Part shown: piece by piece, positions 55,965 to 64,000 of the stretch
How positions within the stretch are numbered: the first letter of the stretch is position 1
Layout: each line of letters starts with the position of its first letter
From: [Mycobacterium] vasticus
GTDB taxonomy: Bacteria; Actinomycetota; Actinomycetes; Mycobacteriales; Mycobacteriaceae
Assembly: GCF_020181595.1 (NCBI RefSeq)
Contig: NZ_CP084028.1
Span: 3,831,232-3,895,231 of the forward strand
Direction of reading: 5' to 3'
DNA: 64,000 nt
Made by a program: the position numbers and the translations under genes
Notes under the pieces: generated by a model
Database searches by the model: none
What the model saw: only the letters and a program-made list of their open reading frames with translations
What the model was told of the DNA's origin: nothing

Positions 55965-58379
55965 ATGTCGGAGCGTCCCCCGACCGGCCCTACTGTGTTC
56001 AAACTGGCCGGGTGTTGCCTGCTCGCCGCTGTGTTGCTCGCGGCACTTCTGTTCCCGATCGCCGGTGGCATCGGGCTGATCTCCAACCGCGCGTCCGACG
56101 TGGTGGCCAACGGTTCGGCCCAGCTGGTCAGCGGCGACGTGCCCGCGGTGACGACCATGGTCGACGCCAAGGGCAACACCATCGCGTGGCTGTACTCCCA
56201 GCGCCGGTTCGAGGTCCCCAGCGACAAGATCGCCGACACGATGAAGCTGGCGATCGTCTCCATCGAGGACAAGCGCTTCGCCGAACACAGCGGGGTGGAC
56301 TGGAAGGGCACGCTGACCGGTCTGGCGGGCTATGCCTCGGGCGACGTCGACACCCGTGGCGGGTCCACTCTCGAGCAGCAGTACATCAAGAATTATCAGC
56401 TTTTGGTGCTGGCCCAGACCGATGCCGAAAAGCGTGCGGCGATCGAGACCACCCCGGCGCGCAAGCTGCGTGAGATCCGAATGGCGCTCACCCTGGACCG
56501 CACCTTCACCAAGCCGCAGCTGCTGACCCGCTATCTGAACCTGGTGTCGTTCGGCAACAACTCGTTCGGCATCCAGGACGCGGCACAGACGTACTTCGGT
56601 GTCGACGCCGTGAACCTGAACTGGCAGCAGTCCGCACTGCTGGCCGGAATGGTCCAGTCGACCAGCACGCTGAACCCGTATGACAATCCCGAAGGTGCAC
56701 TGGCCCGGCGAAACCTTGTGCTGGACACCATGATCGAGAACATTCCGAACGAAGCCGACGCGCTGCGGGCCGCCAAGGAGACGCCGCTGGGCATCCTGCC
56801 GCAACCCAACGAACTGCCGAGAGGCTGCATCGCCGCCGGCGACCGGGCGTTCTTCTGCGACTACGTGCAGGAGTACCTGACCCGGGCCGGCATCGGCAAG
56901 GAACAGGTGGCCCGCGGCGGCTACGTCATCCACACGACGCTGGACCCCGACGTGCAGGGCCCGATCAAGTCGGCGATCGACAACTTCGCCAACCCGAACG
57001 TCCAGGGCATCGCCAGCGTGATGAGCGTCATCAAGCCCGGCGCTGACGCGCACCCGGTGCTGGCGATGGCCAGCAATCGCACCTACGGCCTCAACGGTGA
57101 GATCGGCGAAACCATGCGGCCGCAACCGTTCTCACTGGTCGGCGATGGCGCCGGGTCGATCTTCAAGACGTTCACGGTGGCCGCCGCCCTGGAGATGGGT
57201 ATGGGCATCAGCGCCGAACTGGAGGTGCCGGGCCGCTTCCAGACCAAGGGCATGGGCAGCGGCGGCGCCAAGGGCTGCCCCAAGGAGACCTGGTGCGTTG
57301 TCAACGTCGCGCCCTACCGGCCCTCGATGAACGTCTCCACCGCACTGGCCACCTCGCCCAACACCGCGTTCGCCAAGCTGATCTCGCAGGTCGGGGTGAG
57401 CCGCACCGTCGACATGGCGATCAAGCTGGGTCTGCGTTCCTACGCCGAACCGGGCACGGCCCGTGACTACGACCCGGACAGCAACGAGAGCCTGGCCGAC
57501 TTCGTCAAACGCCAGAATCTGGGTTCGTTCACCCTCGGCCCGATCGAGGTCAACGCTCTGGAGCTGTCCAACGTCGCCGCCACCCTGGCCTCCGGCGGCG
57601 TCTGGTGCCCGCCGAACCCGATCGACAAGGTCTTCGACCGCAACGGCAACGAGGTGCCCGTCGCGGTCGAGGCGTGTGACCGGGTGGTTCCCGAAGGCCT
57701 GGCGAACACGTTGGCCAACGCGCTGAGCAAGGACATCCAGGGCGGCGGCACCGCGGCGCCCGCGGCGGGTTCGGTGGGCTGGGACCTGCCGATGTCCGGC
57801 AAGACCGGCACCACCGAGGCGCACCGGTCCTCGGGCTTCATGGGTTTCACCAACCGCTACGCGGCGGCCAACTACATCTTCGACGACTCCAGCTCACCGT
57901 CGGACCTGTGTTCGTTCCCGCTGCGGCACTGCGGCGACGGCGATCTGTACGGCGGCAACGAGCCGGCCCGGACCTGGTTCGCGGCAATGAAGCCGATCGC
58001 CACCGAGTTCGGTGACGTGATCATGCCCCCGACCGACCCGCGCTACGTCGACGGCGGACCCAACTCGCGGGTGCCACCGGTGGCGGGCATGGACGTCGAC
58101 GCGGCCCGCACGCGGCTCAAGGAGAGCGGATTCCAGGTCGCCGAGCAGCCGAACTGGGTCAACAGCAGTGCGCGTTCGGGGGCGGTGGTGGGCACCTCGC
58201 CGAGTGGGCAGACCATTCCCGGCTCGATCATCACCATCGACGTCAGCAACGGAATCCCGCCACCACCGCCGCCGCCGCCGGAGGGCGTGCCGCCGGTGGT
58301 GGGTTCGACGGTGGTGGAGATCCCGGGGCTTCCGCCGATCACCATTCCGCTGCTACCGCCGCCGGCCCCGCCGCCGTAA
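55965..58379 (+). CDS. ponA2: Bifunctional penicillin-binding protein PonA2 with PASTA domain
   Basis: An 804-residue class A PBP that polymerises and cross-links peptidoglycan outside the membrane. One N-terminal anchor (LAGCCLLAAVLLAALLFPIA); glycosyltransferase domain with catalytic Glu101 in SIEDKRFAEH; transpeptidase with Ser398 in SIFK, SPN and Lys613 in SGKTGTTE; one PASTA domain (PPVAGMDVDAARTRLKESGF); and a Pro-rich tail (PPPPPPPEGVPP). In M. tuberculosis PonA2 (Rv3682) matters for stress and non-replicating survival. ATG 55965 is set by the leaderless box. Confidence 0.96.
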   Translation: MSERPPTGPTVFKLAGCCLLAAVLLAALLFPIAGGIGLISNRASDVVANGSAQLVSGDVPAVTTMVDAKGNTIAWLYSQRRFEVPSDKIADTMKLAIVSIEDKRFAEHSGVDWKGTLTGLAGYASGDVDTRGGSTLEQQYIKNYQLLVLAQTDAEKRAAIETTPARKLREIRMALTLDRTFTKPQLLTRYLNLVSFGNNSFGIQDAAQTYFGVDAVNLNWQQSALLAGMVQSTSTLNPYDNPEGALARRNLVLDTMIENIPNEADALRAAKETPLGILPQPNELPRGCIAAGDRAFFCDYVQEYLTRAGIGKEQVARGGYVIHTTLDPDVQGPIKSAIDNFANPNVQGIASVMSVIKPGADAHPVLAMASNRTYGLNGEIGETMRPQPFSLVGDGAGSIFKTFTVAAALEMGMGISAELEVPGRFQTKGMGSGGAKGCPKETWCVVNVAPYRPSMNVSTALATSPNTAFAKLISQVGVSRTVDMAIKLGLRSYAEPGTARDYDPDSNESLADFVKRQNLGSFTLGPIEVNALELSNVAATLASGGVWCPPNPIDKVFDRNGNEVPVAVEACDRVVPEGLANTLANALSKDIQGGGTAAPAAGSVGWDLPMSGKTGTTEAHRSSGFMGFTNRYAAANYIFDDSSSPSDLCSFPLRHCGDGDLYGGNEPARTWFAAMKPIATEFGDVIMPPTDPRYVDGGPNSRVPPVAGMDVDAARTRLKESGFQVAEQPNWVNSSARSGAVVGTSPSGQTIPGSIITIDVSNGIPPPPPPPPEGVPPVVGSTVVEIPGLPPITIPLLPPPAPPP

Positions 58380-58384
58380 CGGGT

Positions 58385-58435
58385 TCATGCGCCGGTTCCA
58401 GCTTCGCCTCTCCTTCGTCGAGCCTCGCTGAACCG
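58385..58435 (-). repeat. 51-base dispersed repeat, copy 2, behind ponA2
   Basis: Reverse complement matches acs 43330-43380 except for about two bases. The ends GGTTCATGCG and CGCTGAACC are imperfect inverted repeats. It lies six bases after the ponA2 stop. Confidence 0.88.
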
Positions 58436-58459
58436 TCGGGCAGCGGCCTGCGGGCACAG

Positions 58460-58465
58460 TACTCT
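58460..58465 (+). promoter_or_regulatory. -10 box, leaderless metallophosphoesterase mRNA
   Basis: TACTCT, seven bases, ATG 58473. Confidence 0.5.
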
Positions 58466-58472
58466 GAACCCT

Positions 58473-59438
58473 ATGGCTGCATCACCTGCCCTCACCCGGT
58501 CCGTCATCGCCGCTTCGGCGGCACTAGGTCCGGCCGCACTGGCCATCGGCTACGGCGCGATCATCGAGCGCAACGCCTTCGTGGTCCGCGAGGCGACCAT
58601 GCCGGTGCTGGATCCGGGCTCGTCGCCGCTGCGGGTGCTGCACATCAGCGACATCCACATGCGTCCCGGGCAGCGCCGCAAACAGGCCTGGCTGCGGGAT
58701 CTGGTCCGCCTGGAGCCGGACCTGGTGGTCAACACCGGCGACAACCTGGCGCACCCCAAGGCCGTCCCGGCGGTGGTGCAGGCGCTCGGCGACCTGTTGT
58801 CGGTGCCGGGCGTCTTCGTCTTCGGCAGCAACGACTACTTCGGGCCGCGGCTGAAGAACCCGGCCAAGTACCTGACCAAGCCGACGCATCGGGTCTATGG
58901 CACCGCGCTGCCGTGGCAGGACCTGCGGGCGGCGTTCACCGAGCGGGGCTGGCTGGATCTGACCCACACCCGGCGCGAGTTCGAGGTGGCCGGTCAGCGC
59001 ATCGCCGCAGCCGGCGTCGATGACCCGCACATCGAGCGGGACCGCTACGACACCATCGCCGGGCCGGCCGACGCAGGCGCCAATCTGCGGCTGGGGCTGA
59101 CCCACTCCCCGGAACCGCGGGTGCTGGACCGCTTCGCGGGCGACGGCTACCAGCTGGTGATGGCCGGCCACACCCACGGCGGGCAGCTGTGTGTGCCGGG
59201 CTACGGCGCGCTGGTCACCAACTGCGGCCTGGATCGCTCTCGGGTCAAGGGGCCGTCGCAGTGGGGTTCCCACATGCGCCTGCACGTCTCGGCCGGGATC
59301 GGGACCTCACCTTTTGCGCCGGTGCGATTCGCCTGCCGCCCGGAGGCCACCCTGCTCACGTTGGTTGCGGCGCCCACCGGCGGCGACGACGCCCGGCTCA
59401 GCCGCGACTGGACGCAGCCGTCGGTGTCGGCCAGCTGA
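58473..59438 (+). CDS. Membrane-anchored metallophosphoesterase (Rv3683-like)
   Basis: A 321-residue calcineurin-like phosphoesterase. The metal ligands run in order: HISDIHMRPG, NTGDNLAH, FGSNDYFG, then LTHSPEP and AGHTHGGQL. The N-terminus has a hydrophobic helix (SVIAASAALGPAALAIGY) that likely anchors the domain outside, as in YaeI-type enzymes. Substrate unknown. Ortholog by order of Rv3683, following ponA2. Confidence 0.92.
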   Translation: MAASPALTRSVIAASAALGPAALAIGYGAIIERNAFVVREATMPVLDPGSSPLRVLHISDIHMRPGQRRKQAWLRDLVRLEPDLVVNTGDNLAHPKAVPAVVQALGDLLSVPGVFVFGSNDYFGPRLKNPAKYLTKPTHRVYGTALPWQDLRAAFTERGWLDLTHTRREFEVAGQRIAAAGVDDPHIERDRYDTIAGPADAGANLRLGLTHSPEPRVLDRFAGDGYQLVMAGHTHGGQLCVPGYGALVTNCGLDRSRVKGPSQWGSHMRLHVSAGIGTSPFAPVRFACRPEATLLTLVAAPTGGDDARLSRDWTQPSVSAS

Positions 59439-59439
59439 T

Positions 59440-59577
59440 CTAAGACTTGCGTGCGCCGGACTCGGCCATGGCCGGGTTGGCGCGGTCCTGCTCAGCGGTA
59501 TCAGGATTGGTCGCCACCAGCCACAGCGCGGCCAGAGTGAAGAACCCGGCATACACCGCGCCACCCAACAGCGTCAT
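59440..59577 (-). CDS. Small membrane protein, 45 aa
   Basis: A frame from ATG 59577 to a TAG at 59440: one helix (LLGGAVYAGFFTLAALWLVA) then a polar tail ending SGARKS. GAGGGAG lies nine bases before the ATG, a good ribosome binding site, and third-position bias is like the neighbours. It almost touches the convergent phosphoesterase gene. No family recognised; probably a real small protein. Confidence 0.6.
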   Translation of the reverse strand: MTLLGGAVYAGFFTLAALWLVATNPDTAEQDRANPAMAESGARKS

Positions 59578-59762
59578 GATCTGACTCCCTCGTACTACAG
59601 TTGTTAGCCAGTCTGCCTAATCCCGGCTGCGTTTGCACCTCCCCACGCCCAAATGTGGGGCGTCTCATGCCTTCGCGGCCTTAGTGACCCGCACCGCGGC
59701 CGGTGTGGACTGGGCGTTTGGTGACCGACGGCACCGGTGCGATACGCTGTCGTGGCTTCACA

Positions 59763-59836
59763 CGGGGTGTGGCGCAGCTTGGTAGCGTGCTTCGTTCGGG
59801 ACGAAGAGGTCGTGGGTTCGAATCCCGCCACCCCGA
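59763..59836 (+). tRNA. tRNA-Pro (CGG anticodon)
   Basis: Acceptor CGGGGTG/CACCCCG, D-arm GCGCAGCTTGGTAGCGTGC, anticodon loop TTCGGGA (anticodon CGG) on stem CTTCG/CGAAG, T-arm GTGGGTTCGAATCCCGC; discriminator A; CCA is not encoded. The integrase gene ends 54 bases downstream, so its 3' half is the probable attachment site. Confidence 0.97.
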
Positions 59837-59854
59837 CTCGTGTGATCGCAGATA

Positions 59855-59889
59855 GAAGGCCCTGATCCGGTTTCCGGAGCGGGGCCTTC
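59855..59889. terminator. Hairpin between tRNA-Pro and integrase
   Basis: GAAGGCCC and GGGCCTTC enclose a second small CCGG stem, followed on the plus strand by TTACTTCC. It can serve the tRNA transcript and, from the other side, the integrase mRNA. Confidence 0.6.
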
Positions 59890-61059
59890 TTACTTCCCAG
59901 TCCGCAGCTGGTCCGCAGTGGATTCCAAAGACCGCATCCGCGCCGCATCTAGTGCAACCGAAACCAGCTCCAAATCGTCCGGGAACAAGTCGGCATAGGT
60001 GTCCAGGGTCAGGACAGCGGACGCGTGCCCGAGCATCGTCTGGACGGCCTTGACGTTGGCCCCCGCGCTGATCGACAGCGACGCCGCCGTGTGGCGAAGG
60101 TCGTGCGGTGTCACGGTGGGGTACGCCGGGTCTGCTGCCTGGAGACGTTGGACGGCCACGTTGAAGACCCGCGGCCGCCACGTCGACACTCGCAGCAGTG
60201 CTCCTCCTGGCGATGTGAACACCAAGTCCTCACGCCGCTTACCCATCATGAGTACGGCCAGCGGCTCGGCCAGGAACGCCGGGAACGGCACCGAGCGACG
60301 TTCGTGGGATTTCGGCGACGACCACACCACACGTCCCTTCACCTCGGCGACCGCCTCACGGATATTCACCCTGCGACGCAGCATGTCGAATGACTCCACC
60401 CGCAGCGCTGCCATCTCGCCCCAGCGCAGCCCGGTGTAGGCCAGAAATCGAACAACGATGGCGTACTCGCCGACCTCGCGGGCCAGAAGTTCCACCTGCC
60501 GGTGCGTCAGGTAGCCCCGTGCTCGGTGCTGTCGTCGCGGCGACTTCACTCCCATACACGGATTGCGGGGGATCCGTCGATCGTCGACGGCCATCTCCAG
60601 AATCTGTCTCAGGACGCTAAGCGCATTCTCGATGGTGGCCGGTTTGGCTCCACCCGCCGCCAATTGCTGCACCCACGCCCTGATATCCGACGATTGCACG
60701 TCGGCTACTGCGACCGCGGCCCACCGGCCTTCGACGTAGCCCGACCATGCGAACGCGCGTGTCGCAACCGTCGTCTCCTTCAAATGGCCCTGGGTACCAA
60801 GCCACTTGGCGTGCAATTCACGGACGGTAATGCGCCCGGCTTTTGGCGCGACATAGGTTCCTATCGTCTGCGCGGCTGTGATCTCGTTGAGAAAGGCCTG
60901 AGCGTCCACCTTGCGGTCGAACGAACGGGTGTTCTCACCGCCTTGATCATCGACATACCGGGCCAACCATCGGCGCCCTTTGCCATTGCGCGCGGCAGGG
61001 GTCCCGTCCGATCGACGCCACCTGTCCTCGACGCCGGCGCGGCGGTTTCGTCGCTGCAT
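59890..61059 (-). CDS. int: Tyrosine recombinase/integrase
   Basis: A 389-residue phage-type integrase. An N-terminal arm-binding region (KGRRWLARYVDDQGGENTRS, AP2-like), a core-binding SAM-like domain (residues ~75-165), and the catalytic domain with Arg in TGLRWGEMAAL, Lys in SPKSHERRSV, HxxR in TPHDLRHTAAS, His in MLGHASAVL and nucleophile Tyr in LDTYADLF. ATG 61059 has GGAGGT at seven bases; upstream codons are not needed. It should recombine the tRNA-Pro 3' end (attB). Confidence 0.93.
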   Translation of the reverse strand: MQRRNRRAGVEDRWRRSDGTPAARNGKGRRWLARYVDDQGGENTRSFDRKVDAQAFLNEITAAQTIGTYVAPKAGRITVRELHAKWLGTQGHLKETTVATRAFAWSGYVEGRWAAVAVADVQSSDIRAWVQQLAAGGAKPATIENALSVLRQILEMAVDDRRIPRNPCMGVKSPRRQHRARGYLTHRQVELLAREVGEYAIVVRFLAYTGLRWGEMAALRVESFDMLRRRVNIREAVAEVKGRVVWSSPKSHERRSVPFPAFLAEPLAVLMMGKRREDLVFTSPGGALLRVSTWRPRVFNVAVQRLQAADPAYPTVTPHDLRHTAASLSISAGANVKAVQTMLGHASAVLTLDTYADLFPDDLELVSVALDAARMRSLESTADQLRTGK

Positions 61060-61227
61060 GTGAGCCACCTCCGTTGGGTGCCAGATTCCCACCGACCACC
61101 GACAGCCGACGAAATCGTTCGACTGGAGCCAATTTATAGGCGAAGTTGAGGGTACTGGTGGACAAATGCAGGGCGCCACCACCACCGTTGGATTCGTTGA
61201 CAGAACCCACTATTGAGGAGCAGCTAC

Positions 61228-61425
61228 ATGGATCTACTGAGTGCCAAACAGGTTTCAGACATCATCGGCGTTCCCGTTGGAACTCTCCGCTACTGGCGCC
61301 ACTGCGACATCGGACCGGCCAGTTTCACCTTGGGCCGCCGAGTCGTCTACCGGCGCGACGAAGTGCTGCGATGGATCTCGGAGCAAGAAAGCGCAACCCG
61401 GCGCGGAGGCGGAGACGCCGCGTGA
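61228..61425 (+). CDS. Excisionase-like small HTH protein
   Basis: A 65-residue protein with a MerR/HTH_17-type winged helix (LLSAKQVSDIIGVPVGTLRY, then RVVYRRDEVLRWI), typical of recombination directionality factors and element regulators. GAGGAG lies seven bases before ATG 61228. It is divergent from the integrase gene, which has a TATAAA box on the other strand at 61133-61138. A hairpin follows its stop. Confidence 0.8.
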   Translation: MDLLSAKQVSDIIGVPVGTLRYWRHCDIGPASFTLGRRVVYRRDEVLRWISEQESATRRGGGDAA

Positions 61426-61439
61426 ACCGCACCCACGAA

Positions 61440-61468
61440 AAAGACCCCGGGGCCTAGCCGAGGTCTTT
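61440..61468 (+). terminator. Terminator after the excisionase-like gene
   Basis: AAAGACC and GGTCTTT with an inner CGG/CCG stem, then TGTTCG. It may separate expression of the excisionase from the replication gene. Confidence 0.65.
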
Positions 61469-61558
61469 GTTCGAACCACCTGATCATCCGACACGGAAGT
61501 TCCACATGAGAATAGCTCGTCAACGCAGCCTGCATAAGCACCGTATGCAGGAAATCCT

Positions 61559-63142
61559 ATGAGCGACAACACCGAGACGGACAAGAAGTCGGTAGCCGCA
61601 CGCTTGGTCAGCATGGCACAGGAACGCTACCTGCTCGGGCTCTCAGAAGAGGGCGAGCCGTTCGGCGCTGACCGCGACCGCCCGCACTTGGTGATGCTGC
61701 TCCGCGCCGGCAAGGCCGGTCTACGCGCCGACCTCGCCGCACGGTACTTCGCCGAAACCGGCGCGGTCGCCGGCGGCCAGGCGCTGACTGACGCCACCCT
61801 GATCCTCGAAGGTTTGGCTGCCACGAAGCCGCCCGAACGCCTCAACCTCCGCGTCGCTGACGATGACGGCACCATTTACATCGACACCGGACGGCCCGAT
61901 GGCCAGACGATTCGTATCCGACAGGGCCGGTGGACGCTCACCGAACGGGCACCTGTGCGCTTTCTGCGTACCAAGTTGACCGGGGCGATGCCGCTGCCGG
62001 CTCAGGGCGGGAATGTCGAGAAGCTCTGGGATTTCGTCAACGTCGACTTTGAAGACCGACCGGTCCTCCTTGCTGCCCTCGTTGCCGCTCTTGTCCAGAC
62101 GGACGTCCCCCACCCGATCTTGGCGCTGTTCGCCGAGCAGGGCAGCGCCAAGAGCACAACCACGCGCATGCTGGTCGATCTCATCGACCCGTCACCGGTC
62201 CCCCTGCGGCAGGCACCGCGTGACTCCGACTCGTGGGTCACTGCAGCCTCCGGTTCGTGGGTCGTTGCCTTGGACAACCTGTCGACTATTTCGCCGTGGT
62301 TGTCGGATTCTCTGTGCCGCGCCGCCACCGGCGACGGCAACGTCAAACGGGCGTTGTACACAGACTCCGATCTCGCAGTCATCAAATTTCGGCGGTGCGT
62401 CATCATCAACGGCATCGACGTCGGAGCAGTGCGGCCCGACCTCGCGGAGCGACTGGCGACTGTCGACCTGCGACGCATTGATCGCCACATGCGACAACCG
62501 GAAGCCACGATGCGACAACAGTGGCGCACGGCTCTACCAGGGATTTTGGGCGGGCTTCTCGATCTGGCCGCCGTCGTCCATCAACGGCTGGAAACCATTT
62601 CGGTCGACGTGTCGCCACGGATGGCGGACTTCAGTCGCACGCTGGCGGCCGTTGACGAGATTCTGTCGACCCATGGCTTCCGGCGTTACCTGTCACGCGC
62701 CAATCAACTCTCCGAAGACAGCCTGTCCGCCGACCCGTTCATCGAACAGCTACGGCTGCACATCCGGGAACCGCTCGTCGCAAAGTCCGGAGGCGACCTG
62801 CTGGCGACAGTCACGCCAACCGGCGACACCTGGCGCAGGCCGAAGGAGTGGCCCCGGAACGGGCGGGATGTCACGGCCGTCCTACGACGGCACGCACCCG
62901 CGCTACGGAGTCTGGGTTGGGCGATCGAAGACGATGGCGCTCGAAATCATCGGAATGTCCTGTTGTGGACCGTCTACCCGCCCTACAAAGATGTGTCGGC
63001 CAAACAACACTCGCAATCCTCGCGTCCCTCGCGCATTTCGGCTCCGCGGGAGCAGTCGTCCTCTGTTCAAGAGCTGCCCGCGCACCGCCAGACTGTCCCG
63101 AAGGGTCATTCAGCCGACGATCTAGACGTCGAGGCGTCGTGA
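61559..63142 (+). CDS. Element-encoded P-loop ATPase, primase/helicase-like replication protein
   Basis: A 527-residue protein. An N-terminal ~170-residue region of unknown fold precedes a P-loop domain with Walker A EQGSAKSTTTRML and Walker B VVALDNLS, then FRRCVIINGID and an Arg-rich stretch (DLAERLATVDLRRIDR) usual for D5-like or phage replicative helicases. The C-terminal ~50 residues are Ser/Pro-rich. It resembles proteins annotated as ATP-binding in small actinobacterial integrative elements. It may initiate replication of the excised element; inference from context. The IS element starts about 46 bases after its stop. Confidence 0.68.
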   Translation: MSDNTETDKKSVAARLVSMAQERYLLGLSEEGEPFGADRDRPHLVMLLRAGKAGLRADLAARYFAETGAVAGGQALTDATLILEGLAATKPPERLNLRVADDDGTIYIDTGRPDGQTIRIRQGRWTLTERAPVRFLRTKLTGAMPLPAQGGNVEKLWDFVNVDFEDRPVLLAALVAALVQTDVPHPILALFAEQGSAKSTTTRMLVDLIDPSPVPLRQAPRDSDSWVTAASGSWVVALDNLSTISPWLSDSLCRAATGDGNVKRALYTDSDLAVIKFRRCVIINGIDVGAVRPDLAERLATVDLRRIDRHMRQPEATMRQQWRTALPGILGGLLDLAAVVHQRLETISVDVSPRMADFSRTLAAVDEILSTHGFRRYLSRANQLSEDSLSADPFIEQLRLHIREPLVAKSGGDLLATVTPTGDTWRRPKEWPRNGRDVTAVLRRHAPALRSLGWAIEDDGARNHRNVLLWTVYPPYKDVSAKQHSQSSRPSRISAPREQSSSVQELPAHRQTVPKGHSADDLDVEAS

Positions 63143-63188
63143 CCGCGCTTGTCGGGCTAGCGGCGTCGGCACCATCGGGCAGAATCTG

Positions 63189-64000
63189 TGTCGACGGCAC
63201 GTGAAAACTGACCCCGGTGCGGCAACTGAATTTTGACCCCCTGACCCGGTGTCCTGGCTCTAGTCGAGCCAGGAAGGGATCACAAAGGGGATGCTGTCAG
63301 TGGAAGATTGGGCAGAGATTCGTCGATTGCACCGGGCTGAGCAGATGCCGATCAAGGTCATCGCCCGGGTGATGAAGGTCAGCAAGAACACGGTGAAGTC
63401 GGCGTTGGCCGCCGACGAGCCGCGCAAGTATCAACGGGCGCCGCGGGGTTCGATTGTTGATGAGGTCGAGCCGCGGATCCGCGAGCTGCTGGCGGTGTAT
63501 CCGAGGATGCCGGCGACGGTGATCGCTGAGCGGATCGGCTGGACCCGCTCGATCCGGGTGCTCTCAGGGCGGGTGGCTGAATTGCGGCCGGTGTATCTGC
63601 CAGCGGATCCGGCCTCGCGCACCGCCTATGTGGCCGGGGAGATCGCCCAGTGCGATCTGTGGTTCCCGCCGATCGAGTTGCCGGTGGGGTTCGGTCAGTT
63701 GCGCAGACCCAAGCAGCTGCCGGTGTTGACCATGATCTGTGGCTATTCGCGCTGGCTGATGGCGGTGCTGATCCCGACGCGGCACGCGCAGGACCTGTTC
63801 GCTGGGTGGTGGCAGTTGATCGCCGGGCTGGGCGCGGTGCCCCGGACGCTGGTCTGGGACGGCGAAGGCGCGATCGGGCGCTGGCGCGCCGGTCGGGCGG
63901 AGCTGACCGGCGAATGCCAGGCGTTTCGCGGGGTGTTGGCGGTCAAGGTGATCATCTGCCGGCCCGCAGACCCCGAAGCCAAGGGCCTCATCGAGCGCTT
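63189..64000 (+). mobile_element. IS21-family insertion sequence, left end (partial)
   Basis: The end seems to start at TGTCGACGGC (63189). Repeats AAAACTGACCCC and AATTTTGACCCC follow, as with the multiple terminal repeats of IS21 elements, then an istA frame. The right end and istB are beyond the window, so the start base and the family member are approximate. Confidence 0.78.
63291..64000 (+). CDS. istA: IS21-family transposase IstA (partial)
   Basis: About 236 codons from ATG 63291 are present and the frame is open at the right edge. An N-terminal HTH (WAEIRRLHRAEQMPIKVIAR) and a second Arg-rich HTH region are followed by a DDE catalytic core: Asp in QCDLWFPP, Asp in LVWDGEGAIG and Glu in DPEAKGLIER. 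GGGG lies immediately before the ATG. Acts with IstB for cut-and-paste/copy transposition. Confidence 0.92.
   Translation, partial: MLSVEDWAEIRRLHRAEQMPIKVIARVMKVSKNTVKSALAADEPRKYQRAPRGSIVDEVEPRIRELLAVYPRMPATVIAERIGWTRSIRVLSGRVAELRPVYLPADPASRTAYVAGEIAQCDLWFPPIELPVGFGQLRRPKQLPVLTMICGYSRWLMAVLIPTRHAQDLFAGWWQLIAGLGAVPRTLVWDGEGAIGRWRAGRAELTGECQAFRGVLAVKVIICRPADPEAKGLIER

Larger units (their letters stand above)
59837..63188. mobile_element. Integrative element (left part) at tRNA-Pro
   Basis: Tyrosine integrase facing tRNA-Pro, divergent excisionase-like gene and primase/helicase-like ATPase gene. No capsid, packaging or conjugation gene is visible before an IS21-type element begins at about 63189. 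The second attachment site, a copy of the tRNA-Pro 3' end, is not in the window, so the element may continue beyond the IS. Confidence 0.6.

Overview
The window is high-GC chromosomal DNA from a mycobacterium (Mycobacterium sensu lato). The evidence is a PE/PPE gene cluster, Crp, WhiB4, PonA2, MarP, TopA and CspA in the gene order known from M. tuberculosis (roughly the Rv3627c-Rv3683 interval), the two mycobacterial small RNAs 6C and Ms1, and many leaderless genes with a TANNNT -10 box six or seven bases before a GTG/ATG start. It is not M. tuberculosis: there is a CtpI-type P-ATPase, a Pls/PosA-type NRPS, a toxin-antitoxin-like pair beside tRNA-Thr, and an integrative element with an IS21-type insertion sequence at tRNA-Pro.

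Layout. 1-4.6 kb: the start of a D-Ala-D-Ala carboxypeptidase gene, ppa, a deazaflavin-type reductase, a TerC-type membrane protein, a membrane flippase-like protein and the ppgS pair (polyprenyl-phosphate aminosugar synthesis). 4.6-17.6 kb: a giant ctpI-like P-type ATPase whose ribosome binding site lies in a hairpin, galE, and an operon of a multi-spanning membrane protein, a single-module NRPS and a short M1 aminopeptidase. 17.7-20.3 kb: PPE, PE and PPE genes; the second PPE is a near-copy of the first with 78 codons removed. 20.3-25 kb: a two-component system, a secreted protein, and an AbiEi/AbiEii (MenA/MenT)-like pair with a perfect 16-bp palindromic operator next to tRNA-Thr. 25-35.9 kb: holB, a class III adenylate cyclase, topA, cspA, a DUF1998-type helicase, and a cutinase divergent from a MarR regulator.

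35.9-40.5 kb: a compact Tad/Flp-type operon on the minus strand, from ssd (CpaE-like) through TadA, TadB, TadC and a Flp-like peptide to TadE-like proteins, nearly all with 4-base start/stop overlaps. 40.5-42.2 kb: the 6C and Ms1 small RNA genes flank a SerB-type HAD phosphatase. 43-59.6 kb: acs, a secreted serine protease, an EphE-like hydrolase, marP, a CoA-type Nudix hydrolase, a TlpA-like thioredoxin, nth, crp, a metallo-beta-lactamase, RidA, a Get3-like ATPase pair, whiB4, ponA2 and a metallophosphoesterase. This block reads as acetate use, acid and redox stress response, and cell-wall maintenance. 59.8-64 kb: tRNA-Pro, an adjoining tyrosine integrase, a divergent excisionase-like gene and a primase/helicase-like ATPase, followed by the left end of an IS21-family element that runs off the window.

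The most unusual signals are a 51-base dispersed repeat found in frame inside acs and again, inverted, behind ponA2; the internally deleted PPE; the RBS-sequestering hairpin of ctpI; the TA operator; a dyad around the cutinase -10; and DnaA-box-like 9-mers upstream of ssd.
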